DNA of 16,104 nucleotides. It comes from Planctomycetota bacterium (GTDB lineage: Bacteria > Planctomycetota > PUPC01 > JACPCR01). Under the pieces are notes generated by a model. It made no database searches and had not been told where the DNA came from. It saw only the letters and a list, made by a program, of their open reading frames with translations. A program made the translations under genes and the position numbers. Positions 7,557 to 14,498 of the stretch are shown here, piece after piece. How positions within the stretch are numbered: the first letter of the stretch is position 1; the number at the start of each line of letters is the position of its first letter. The stretch is taken from positions 1 to 16,104 of the forward strand of contig JASLXP010000147.1 in NCBI GenBank assembly GCA_030740295.1. The letters are read 5' to 3'.

Positions 7557-9200
7557 ATGCCTGCGCCCTTTTCCGATTATGCCGTCATCGTTAATCCCAA
7601 AGATGTGGGGGCACTGAAGGCGGACAACATCGCGGTCGCCAAAGCCGATATCCCCTCGGGCGAAGAGCTCCAAATCAACGGGCAGGCAACGCCGATCAGC
7701 AGACCCATTCCGAGAGGCTGCTCCTTCGCCGTCCGGGAAATCTGCAAGGATGAATCCATCATCGCGCTTGGTGTCCATGTCGGATTTGCGTCACGAAGAA
7801 TTGCAGCCGGCGGATACATTGACCCGTCCGGGCTGGGCAACATGAGACATGAGCTCACCGGCGAAGAGCCGCAGCTCTGCAGCCTCGCCACGGAAACTCC
7901 TCACTTCGGAGAATTGGCCAATCGCACGTTCAAAGGTTTTCGCCGCAAGGTGACGGTGGAAGGAAAGGAAGGCGCCGGCACACAGAACATCGTCGCCATC
8001 TTGAACACGGTGAAGTGTTCACAAACGACCACGCAGAACATAGCGCACATGGCGAAACAGAAACTGCTGCCGCGCTACTCGAACGTCACTGACGTGGTTG
8101 CCATCACACAGGAATACGGATGCGGCATGCCGGTGGGCAAAGCCAAGGCCGAGCTCGCCCGACTGCTGGTGGCGATCATGAATTGCCCGAATGTCGGCGC
8201 CCTCTATGTCCTCGGGCTCGGTTGCGAGCATCTCTGCCCGATTCCGGGAGTCGAAGGCAGCGTCTTCAATACGTTTGCCGAGAAGGTCATCGATTTTGAG
8301 GAGCGGGTGCAGACGGATCATCTGCAGCACTACCGAAGCGAGCTCGCCGCGGTCAACGAAATTGTCGATGGCCCGCTCAGAAAAACATTCGAGGCGGCCA
8401 ATCAGTACGAACGGGAACCGCTGCCCATCCGGCATCTCACTCTCGGTCTGAAATGCGGCGGCTCGGACCGCTTCTCCGGTGTCACGGCCAATCCCGCGCT
8501 CGGTGTCGCGGTCGATCGTCTCATTCATGGCGGTGGTGCAGCCATCATCACCGAGACGCCTGAGTTCGAAGGCTACATGCACGTCTTGGCTGAGCGCTCG
8601 CGCGATGAAGAAACCGCACGCTGGCTTCTCGGCATGATTCCACGCTTTGATGAAGTGAGTAAGACTTATCCCATCCCGGAAAGCGGCCGGCAGCAGGTCA
8701 CGCCAGGCAATTTCAAGGGTGGCCTGTTAAATATTTTCATGAAGGCCGCGGGCGCGGCCGCGAAGGCCGGCTCGACCGTTATCGAAGGAGGGCTCGAATA
8801 CGGCGATTCGATCTATGAACACGACCGCCGCGGTTTGTGGGTCCTTGATTGCCCGAGCTACGATCAGATTTCGACTCCGGCCCTTGCCCTCTCCGGTTGC
8901 CAGATGGTTGTCTTCACGACCGGACGGGGAACGCCCATCGGTTCCGCTCTGGGCCAGGTCGTCAAGGTTGCATCGACCAGTAACATCGGGCTTGATCAGC
9001 ACGTCGATTTCTTCGCTGACGGCATCCTCAACGGCGAGAGCCTGGAGAGTGTTGGCGAGGCCATGTTCGAGAAGATTCTTGCCATCGCGTCCGGTGACGA
9101 GCCAACTGCAATCGAGACCTGGAATCAGCAGTTGCTCGAAGCCGGCCTCCCCCATCAGCATTACGAATTCATGCCCTGGAAACGATGGGCGGATAATTAA
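7557..9200 (+). CDS. Altronate dehydratase-family (UxaA/GarD) protein, divergent
   Basis: A 547-residue protein matching UxaA/GarD along its length. These are Fe-dependent enzymes that dehydrate D-altronate or D-galactarate in hexuronate catabolism; altronate gives 2-keto-3-deoxygluconate. The N-terminal ~95 residues are the SAF-like beta-clip domain. The catalytic part shows GAGTQNIVAILNTVKCS, CPNVGALYVLGLGCE, KCGGSDRFSGVTANPALG, ITETPEF, TPGNFKGG and VFTTGRGTPIGS. It departs from the family as I remember it: the SAF domain lacks the usual GHK and VHxHN motifs (here RGCS and GYIDPSG), and the THGxGCG segment reads TQEYGCG. Substrate is therefore uncertain. It starts at ATG 7557 with AAGG about 14 nt upstream. 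Its stop overlaps the next start (TAATG), implying translational coupling. It probably begins the transcript of the following two genes. Confidence 0.85.
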   Translation: MPAPFSDYAVIVNPKDVGALKADNIAVAKADIPSGEELQINGQATPISRPIPRGCSFAVREICKDESIIALGVHVGFASRRIAAGGYIDPSGLGNMRHELTGEEPQLCSLATETPHFGELANRTFKGFRRKVTVEGKEGAGTQNIVAILNTVKCSQTTTQNIAHMAKQKLLPRYSNVTDVVAITQEYGCGMPVGKAKAELARLLVAIMNCPNVGALYVLGLGCEHLCPIPGVEGSVFNTFAEKVIDFEERVQTDHLQHYRSELAAVNEIVDGPLRKTFEAANQYEREPLPIRHLTLGLKCGGSDRFSGVTANPALGVAVDRLIHGGGAAIITETPEFEGYMHVLAERSRDEETARWLLGMIPRFDEVSKTYPIPESGRQQVTPGNFKGGLLNIFMKAAGAAAKAGSTVIEGGLEYGDSIYEHDRRGLWVLDCPSYDQISTPALALSGCQMVVFTTGRGTPIGSALGQVVKVASTSNIGLDQHVDFFADGILNGESLESVGEAMFEKILAIASGDEPTAIETWNQQLLEAGLPHQHYEFMPWKRWADN

Positions 9201-9964
9201 TGAGTAAAGACATCAGCAACATTCTGAAGAACTGGGAATTCTCCACCGATGACGGCCTGGTCCGGCGAATCATCGGCGATGACGGCCGTGAAAAGATTCA
9301 GCGCCGCATCGATCTTGGCGTGCTTCAGATGGAGTCCGAAGACAGGCCGGATGGAGTCACGCCGTACGGATTTCCTTCCCTTTACGATTACCTGAAAAAC
9401 CTCTCTGAAGAATACGAAGCAGACGCAGCGGACGAAGAATTCAATATCAGCACTGATGACTGCGTGGCTCTTCAGACCGAGGCCCTGCTTTACTATCAGC
9501 GCAGGCTCTGCTTCTTTGAATTGCAGGATTACACATGCGCCGCGCGTGACGCTCGGCGCAATCTCGAAGTCTTCACCTTCATCCGCCAATATGCCGAGCG
9601 TGAGGAAGATGCCATCAACATCGATCAGTTTCGTGGGTTTGTCATTTATCACCGCGCCAAGGCAGAGGTGTTGGGTTGCCTTGAAAAGAAAGAATACGAT
9701 TTCGCGCTCAGTTACATCGACCACGCTGAGCGGGAGCTCATGGAATTCTATGCGGAATACGGCAAAGGCGAAGAATTTGAAGAAGGCGATGAGTACAAAC
9801 AGCTCAAGATGTGGCGCGAACAGATAGAACGTATTCGTCCACTCTCACATCAGGAGATTCTTCAGAACGAACTGAGTGAAGCGGTCTCCCGTGAGGATTA
9901 CGAAAAGGCGGCAGAAATCCGAAACGAATTACAACGACTGGGGCAGGGGAAGAATGAAGAGTAA
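9200..9964 (+). CDS. UVR-motif protein of unknown function
   Basis: A 254-residue acidic, largely helical cytoplasmic protein. The C-terminus (about 219-248, with LSEAVSREDYEKAAEIRNEL) is a clear UVR motif, the helical-hairpin interaction module found in UvrB, UvrC, McsA and some Clp ATPases. The N-terminal part (IIGDDGREKIQRRIDLGVLQME, then RPDG and GFPSLYDYLKN) resembles a protein type I associate with planctomycetes and relatives; its role is not known to me. The middle section (ALLYYQRRLCFFELQDYTCAARDARRNLEV, AKAEVLGCLEKKEYDFALSYIDHAERE) has a TPR-like helix-pair pattern. It has no DNA-repair catalytic domain. The ATG at 9200 shares one base with the preceding stop, and the gene overlaps the peptidase start by 11 bp, so all three are likely one operon. 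Confidence 0.85.
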   Translation: MSKDISNILKNWEFSTDDGLVRRIIGDDGREKIQRRIDLGVLQMESEDRPDGVTPYGFPSLYDYLKNLSEEYEADAADEEFNISTDDCVALQTEALLYYQRRLCFFELQDYTCAARDARRNLEVFTFIRQYAEREEDAINIDQFRGFVIYHRAKAEVLGCLEKKEYDFALSYIDHAERELMEFYAEYGKGEEFEEGDEYKQLKMWREQIERIRPLSHQEILQNELSEAVSREDYEKAAEIRNELQRLGQGKNEE

Positions 9965-11030
9965 TCAAGCCGCGCTGAAACAACTTCGTGAGAGCATGGT
10001 AAAGAAGCGCGTCGACGCGCTCTACATTTCGAATCCTCCGAACATTCGTTATCTCTCCGGGTTCTCGACCCCGGCCGATGGAAAACTGGTGGTCACGCAC
10101 AACAGCGTCCGGCTATTTACCGATTTCCGATACACAGTGCAGACGAAAGAAGAGTGCTTCGTGCCTGTCACCATCTGGAAGGGCAAGAACCGGCTCTCGC
10201 ATGTAAAGCGTCACCTGAATCGGAAGAACATCAAGACGCTGGGGATAGAGGCCGATCACACCACCGTCGGCACTTTGAAAACTCTCAAGGACGCGTTCGA
10301 TTGCCGCATCAAACAGACGAACGGCATGGTCGACGAACTTCGCGTTGTTAAGGCCCCCGATGAAATCGAACGCATCCGCAAAGCCGCCGAGATCAATGAC
10401 CGCGCCTTCGATCACATGCTCGGTTTCCTGAAACCGGGATTGACGGAGATCGACGCAACCCTCGAGCTTGAATGGTTCCTTCGCAGAAACGGCGCCTTTG
10501 AAATAGCTTTCGATGTCATTGCTGCTGCCGGGCCGAACGGCGCCAAACCCCACGCCCATCCCTCGAAGCGAAAAATAAAGAACAACGAGCTCCTTACCCT
10601 CGACTTCGGCAGCGTCTGGGAAGGATACCGGTCAGACATGACGCGAACGGTCGGCTTCGGGCGTCCAGGACGCAAACTGAAAAAGATCTACAGGACCGTT
10701 CTCGATGCACAGGTCGCTGGAGTCGAGGCCATCAAACCGGGCACTGTGGGCAAAGATGCCGATCGCATCTCGCGCAAGATCATCAAGGATGCCGGCTACG
10801 ATAAGTACTTTGGTCATAGCCTTGGCCACGGTGTCGGCCTTCAGATTCACGAGCTCCCCCGCCTCGCCCCGCACTCGAAAGACATCCTCAAGCCCGGTAT
10901 GGTCGTAACGGTCGAACCGGGCATCTACGTCCCGGATTTCGCAGGAGTGCGCATCGAAGACCTGGTGCTGGTGACGGAGGACGGTAAGGATGTTCTGAGC
11001 AACGCGCCTAAGGAATTGATCTGTCTTTAG
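9954..11030 (+). CDS. M24 family Xaa-Pro peptidase (prolidase/aminopeptidase P type)
   Basis: A 358-residue cytoplasmic metallopeptidase that removes or cleaves residues next to proline. An N-terminal creatinase-type domain (about 1-125; DALYISNPPNIRYLSGFS) precedes the pita-bread catalytic domain. All five metal ligands are present: D217 (LTLDFGS), D228 (YRSDMTRT), H292 (GHSLGHGVG), E321 (VEPGIY) and E335 (VRIEDLV). Length fits short PepQ/PepP-like bacterial enzymes. I chose ATG 9954 (MKSNQAALKQLRESM) because homology-like sequence begins there and AGGGGAAG lies just upstream; an in-frame ATG at 9876 would add an unrelated basic stretch coding over the UVR motif of the preceding gene. It overlaps that gene by 11 bp. 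Confidence 0.92.
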   Translation: MKSNQAALKQLRESMVKKRVDALYISNPPNIRYLSGFSTPADGKLVVTHNSVRLFTDFRYTVQTKEECFVPVTIWKGKNRLSHVKRHLNRKNIKTLGIEADHTTVGTLKTLKDAFDCRIKQTNGMVDELRVVKAPDEIERIRKAAEINDRAFDHMLGFLKPGLTEIDATLELEWFLRRNGAFEIAFDVIAAAGPNGAKPHAHPSKRKIKNNELLTLDFGSVWEGYRSDMTRTVGFGRPGRKLKKIYRTVLDAQVAGVEAIKPGTVGKDADRISRKIIKDAGYDKYFGHSLGHGVGLQIHELPRLAPHSKDILKPGMVVTVEPGIYVPDFAGVRIEDLVLVTEDGKDVLSNAPKELICL

Positions 11031-11064
11031 TGCCGTTTGTTACAGGCAAGGAGCAGTACCAACA

Positions 11065-11197
11065 TGGCGACAGACTGCTGCCAGGCCTGTCAGCCCCACA
11101 AGTACTTTCATTCGAATCAATTCACTGGAAAGTGTTGACACTCGATTTCTCAATATCTAATAAGACAGGCAGACAGGCTGGTGGCAGCCTGTCGCCA
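11065..11197. repeat. Small inverted-repeat element between peptidase and dehydratase genes
   Basis: The right half contains a strong hairpin at 11172-11193 (GACAGGCTG / CAGCCTGTC, 4-nt loop). The left segment 11065-11091 (TGGCGACAG...CCTGTC) is an imperfect inverted copy of 11172-11197 and can form a weaker hairpin on its own. With no T-tract it is not a textbook terminator. In layout it looks like a reduced relative of the two larger palindromic elements in the window. Confidence 0.65.
11135..11163 (+). promoter_or_regulatory. Possible sigma-70-type promoter before the dehydratase gene
   Basis: A perfect TTGACA at 11135-11140 is followed after 17 nt by TAATAA at 11158-11163, a weak -10 match. 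It would start transcription just before the 11172-11193 hairpin and about 60 nt before the dehydratase ATG, so that hairpin would lie in the 5' leader. Confidence 0.3.
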
Positions 11198-11230
11198 CGT
11201 TACTCATCCGCAACCTGAGACTTGCCTCCC

Positions 11231-12367
11231 ATGAAAATCATCGATATTCGAACTGCTGACGTACAAGGTCACGGTTATTCCACATACGTCCGAATCTACA
11301 CGGACGAAGGACTGACCGGCACCGGCGAGTGCATTCACGGCGGACCGGGTTGTGCCACAATCATCCAGAGCCTCAAGGGGATGCTGGTTGGCCAGGATCC
11401 AATGGATGTGGATCGGCTTTTCGAGAGCATGCGGCGCCGTTTTCTGTTTGACGGTGCGATCTCCGGAAACATCGTCACAGCAATGACGGGCATCGAGATC
11501 GCCTTGTGGGATCTTGTCGGCAAAGCATTGGGCACTCCTGTTTATCAACTGCTCGGCGGAAAGTTCCGGAATAGAATTCGGCTCTACTGCGATTGCCACG
11601 CGGGTGAAGACGGGTCCGCAGAATCATATGGGAGGAAGGCACTCGAACTGGTTGAAGAGGGCTTTACCGCGTTAAAGTTTGATATCGACGATCTTTCGCA
11701 TCCCGACAAACACGATGCTTTCAACCACACGATCTCGCCCGGCGAGATGCACACCATGGTGGAGCGCGTGGCCGCGGTTCGTGAAGCCCTCGGCCCTAAA
11801 GTCGATCTCGCCATTGACATGCATGGCCGGTACGACGTTCACAGCGCGGTGCGGGTAGCGAAGGCCGTGGAGGAATTCAATCTGCTCTGGCTCGAAGAAC
11901 CAGTTCCGCCGGAAAACATCGATGCCCTCCGCGAAGTGAAACTCTCGACAAGCACACCCATCTGTGTTGGCGAGAACATCTACCTCCGCTGGGGCTTCCG
12001 AGAGCTTCTGGAGAAGCAGGCCGCGGACATCATCATGCCGGACATCCCAAAATGCGGCGGCCTTTCCGAGTGCCGAAAAATCGCCAACCTGGCCGAGCTC
12101 TACTACGTGCCGATGGCCCCGCACAACGTCTGCGGTCCCCTGGGCACCATTGCTTCCTGTCACACCTGCGCCAGCATCCCCAACTTCCTCGTCATCGAAT
12201 GGCACTGGAAGGATCGCCCCTACTGGGATGACCTTGTCATCACCGACGAGCCCGTCATAAAAGACGGCTACATCGAGCTGAGCGATCGGCCTGGCCTGGG
12301 CTATGAATTGAATGAAGACGTGGCGAAGGAACATCTGCGACCAGGTACGGAGTTGTTTGGTGAGTAG
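11231..12367 (+). CDS. Enolase-superfamily sugar-acid dehydratase (galactonate/mannonate dehydratase-like)
   Basis: A 378-residue cytoplasmic enzyme of the mandelate racemase/muconate lactonizing group. It has the N-terminal capping domain (about 1-115) and a barrel with metal ligands D196 (DMHGRYD), E222 (WLEEPVPPEN) and E248 (VGENIYLRWGF), plus candidate catalytic H198 and H298 (APHNVCGPLG). The spacings D to E 26, E to E 26 and H to H 100 equal those I recall for E. coli D-galactonate dehydratase (D183, E209, E235, H185, H285) and also for D-mannonate dehydratases. PDIPKCGGLSE fits the family's PDxxxxGG motif. The product would be a 2-keto-3-deoxy sugar acid; galactonate, gluconate, mannonate or rhamnonate are all possible. 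I prefer ATG 11231 over a TTG at 11222. There is no clear Shine-Dalgarno sequence. It follows a 200-bp spacer, suggesting separate transcription. Confidence 0.85.
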   Translation: MKIIDIRTADVQGHGYSTYVRIYTDEGLTGTGECIHGGPGCATIIQSLKGMLVGQDPMDVDRLFESMRRRFLFDGAISGNIVTAMTGIEIALWDLVGKALGTPVYQLLGGKFRNRIRLYCDCHAGEDGSAESYGRKALELVEEGFTALKFDIDDLSHPDKHDAFNHTISPGEMHTMVERVAAVREALGPKVDLAIDMHGRYDVHSAVRVAKAVEEFNLLWLEEPVPPENIDALREVKLSTSTPICVGENIYLRWGFRELLEKQAADIIMPDIPKCGGLSECRKIANLAELYYVPMAPHNVCGPLGTIASCHTCASIPNFLVIEWHWKDRPYWDDLVITDEPVIKDGYIELSDRPGLGYELNEDVAKEHLRPGTELFGE

Positions 12368-12387
12368 CCTTAAGGATGCTCGGCTTG

Positions 12388-13239
12388 ATGAAATCAATCC
12401 TGATTCTCCTCATTCTGGTTTTTTCAAGACCAGCCAAGGCAGAAGAGTTTTCGCAAATCTGGCTCGGTAAAGATCTGTGGCCTTTCGGTAGCTCAAAGTA
12501 TCCCGGCGGCTCGGAATACAAGAGCAGCGGGAACTGGCGGTCCATGCCCGGTGTGATTCTGGGATTTCACTATGGCGGGAAAGGCCCCCTGCCAAAACCC
12601 GTTGAGCTTTCCATTCCATTGAAGAAGCCGCTGCCCCTCGGCTCGTACCGCTTGTTCATCAAGAATTTCTATCGCGGGCGAATGGAGGCCACCGTCGGGG
12701 ACATCACTCGTCCGCTCACCATTCGCCGCTACGATTGGACGCCCGGTGTCACCTTCGAATCCAATGCTCCCATTGACCGCATCGTGCTGCGATACTTCCC
12801 CGACGGCACAGGCGGCGTCGTTCCGGAGACGGGGGCAAAACAGGAGCGCTACTACATTGTCCAGGGCCTGTTCCTCACAACGGCCAACAACAAAGTTCCT
12901 GTCAGGGAGGGTGAGATCATTTCAATGCTGCCCCTGGAGCTGCCGCCAATTGTCGATGGCAACCTGATCGCAAACGCAAGCTTTGAAGCCGGAATCCACC
13001 CGTGGGGGAAAGTCTTCGGCAGCCAGCATTTCATTACTCACGAATACCTGGATGAAACGGACGGGGCAGTCGGCAAAGCCAGCCTGCGCTTTCGAAAACG
13101 GAAATCCTTCGGACTGGAAACGCCTCACTCACTTCAGGTTCTTCTTGTCCGCGGCAGCTTTGGTCTTCTTCCTGGATTTCGAAGGCCTCGGATAGAGGGT
13201 GCCCAGAATCTCGCTGACACCTTCATCGAGCTGTTCTGA
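12388..13239 (+). CDS. Secreted protein with carbohydrate-binding-like domains, apparently 3'-truncated
   Basis: The start at 12388 (MKSILILLILVF, signal peptide ending PAKA-EE) is preferred over ATG 12376 because AAGGA at 12372-12376 gives 11-nt spacing to it. Residues about 20-180 form a beta-rich region (LSIPLKKPLPLGSYRLFIKNF, FESNAPIDRIVLRYFPDG). A second domain then opens with GNLIANASFEAGIHPW, the usual beginning of a carbohydrate-binding domain that normally precedes a long enzyme. After SFGLETPH (about 13125) the similarity-like sequence stops. The last ~37 codons are read antisense through the end of the convergent minus-strand gene and look like filler. I infer that a larger secreted glycan-active gene was cut off here by deletion, rearrangement or misassembly. 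No function is assigned. It lies 20 bp after the dehydratase and may be co-transcribed. Confidence 0.6.
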   Translation: MKSILILLILVFSRPAKAEEFSQIWLGKDLWPFGSSKYPGGSEYKSSGNWRSMPGVILGFHYGGKGPLPKPVELSIPLKKPLPLGSYRLFIKNFYRGRMEATVGDITRPLTIRRYDWTPGVTFESNAPIDRIVLRYFPDGTGGVVPETGAKQERYYIVQGLFLTTANNKVPVREGEIISMLPLELPPIVDGNLIANASFEAGIHPWGKVFGSQHFITHEYLDETDGAVGKASLRFRKRKSFGLETPHSLQVLLVRGSFGLLPGFRRPRIEGAQNLADTFIELF

Positions 13240-14025
13240 TACCACACCTAACTGTGCGCCTAATTCGTCATATTGTTTTTTGAGCGCCAGGTATTTTGCC
13301 AACGACCTGGTTGCTTCTGTCGCCATGTCTTTCGCGCCTGCATTCTGGGATTGGCTTACTGAATTCAGCCAGACACTTGCCTGAACGATTGACAGATCGG
13401 CCTCGGCCTTATCAACGTCCGCTCTTGCCTTGGCCGCGTCGCCAGCAACTGTCGAAGCCTTCGAGGCTGTCTTGCCTGCCGCGGGGGCTGGGTTTTCGTA
13501 TGCCTTGATGCGCGCCTGGTACTGATCGGCCTGGTCATGTATCAGCGGGATGTGCACCTCAATGGCATCGATGACCGCCTTGGCCGCGTCCTTGATCTCT
13601 TGCGTTACCGCCACCTCAACTGGCTTCATGCTGCCGAGAGTCTTGGCTTGAACGGCCCGCTTCTTCGCGCTGGCTGCGCTCTTGGCCGAAGATGGCTGCA
13701 GAGCACTGGTAAACAACCCAGGCAGCGGCGGGCTGATCATTATTTTCTCCTGCTCCAGCAACGCCTCCAGTTCCTCGCGGCGGGTCTCGTGTTGCGCCAC
13801 CACTTTGTCGAGGAATTTAACCATGTACTCGTACTTGCCTTTGACCTTGGCATAGTACGCCTCCCGCTCTTCGGGGGTCATTGGCTTCTTCGCGCTCTTA
13901 CTTTTCTGTTTCGCAGCCTTTTCCTTTAAGGCCTTCGCCTTTGCAGCCTCAGCTTTATCCTGGGCGGCTATGTTGGGACTCAAACCAATGATGATTAATG
14001 AAATAATGGATAAATGCTTCTTCAT
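13129..14025 (-). CDS. Exported Lys/Ala-rich coiled-coil protein of unknown function
   Basis: A 298-residue protein starting MKKHLSIISLIIIGLSPNIAA-QDK, a clear signal peptide cleaved near residue 21. I chose this start over an upstream in-frame ATG (ending at 14070) because GGAGG lies 8 nt before it and the signal peptide begins there. The mature protein has a Lys/Ala-rich helical stretch (about 22-50), TPEEREAYYAKVKGKYEYMVKFLDKVV and a Glu-rich helix (about 52-90), a low-complexity linker, two more predicted helical blocks with heptad-like spacing (about 130-275), and a basic tail (RPSKSRKKTKAAADKKNLK). There are no cysteines or catalytic motifs. I do not recognise a family; a periplasmic scaffold or cell-envelope role is only a guess. 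Its stop lies inside the 3' end of the convergent upstream gene. Confidence 0.75.
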   Translation of the reverse strand: MKKHLSIISLIIIGLSPNIAAQDKAEAAKAKALKEKAAKQKSKSAKKPMTPEEREAYYAKVKGKYEYMVKFLDKVVAQHETRREELEALLEQEKIMISPPLPGLFTSALQPSSAKSAASAKKRAVQAKTLGSMKPVEVAVTQEIKDAAKAVIDAIEVHIPLIHDQADQYQARIKAYENPAPAAGKTASKASTVAGDAAKARADVDKAEADLSIVQASVWLNSVSQSQNAGAKDMATEATRSLAKYLALKKQYDELGAQLGVVSEQLDEGVSEILGTLYPRPSKSRKKTKAAADKKNLK

Positions 14026-14253
14026 AGCGACGGCCTCCAAACGATTGGGTGGGAGTGTTGGGGGAGCCAAAGATTGGATATTAGACGAGGGTGTTGGATT
14101 TTCTGTTTATTGTTGGAAAGTGCCATTGGGCGTCATCAGCGCGAGCATCGGCCCTGCCGTTGGCCTTAAAGTGGTCGAAATCAAGCATCACGTATTACTG
14201 GTAGGTCAAGACGGGAGAGCTTTACAGATTTAAGATTATGGGAGTCCTCATGT

Positions 14254-14455
14254 TCAGGGGCGAAGCCCCGGTCGCTTGCCTAGCCCAGCCCAACGGGCTG
14301 GGTTTAGAGAGGAATTGCCATTCAGGGGCAGCGCCCCGGCCATTTGCAGCAGGTCAGTCGTGCAAATGATCGGGGCGTTGCCCCTTTGATTGTGCTTCAT
14401 TACTTCCCAGCCCGTTGGGCTGGGCTAGGCAAATGGCCCGGGGCTTTGCCCCTGA
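14254..14455. repeat. Nested palindromic element 2 (six hairpins, mirror-symmetric)
   Basis: This occupies most of the right half of the gene-free stretch 14026-14498; I see nothing identifiable in 14041-14253. Hairpins lie at 14257-14269 (GGGGC/GCCCC), 14284-14302 (CCCAGCCC/GGGCTGGG) and 14325-14337 (GGGGC/GCCCC). Mirror partners are at 14372-14384, 14406-14424 and 14440-14452. The centre is a further 8-bp inverted repeat CATTTGCA / TGCAAATG (14341-14348, 14361-14368). The first and last hairpins share flanks (CAGGGG...CCCCGG and its complement), so the element is a long imperfect palindrome. It lies 3' of the phosphodiesterase-like gene and 5' of the coiled-coil gene, both on the minus strand. 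There is no T-tract. Its geometry matches the element at 5923-6183 despite different sequence. Confidence 0.85.
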
Positions 14456-14498
14456 AAATTGTCATTCAAATCCGTAAGAGCGCCCTCGTGTCGGCCTA

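Noticed and set aside
9876..9953. N-terminal extension of the M24 peptidase
   Set aside because: It is the out-of-frame reading of the UVR-motif coding region and has no similarity to peptidase N-termini; ATG 9954 fits.
13970..14233. 87-codon plus-strand open frame upstream of element 2
   Set aside because: It begins inside the signal-peptide coding region of the minus-strand gene, with no ribosome binding site and no recognisable sequence.
14254..14455. Simple bidirectional terminator
   Set aside because: Neighbouring genes are on the same strand, there is no T-run after any stem, and six hairpins in mirror order exceed what a terminator needs.
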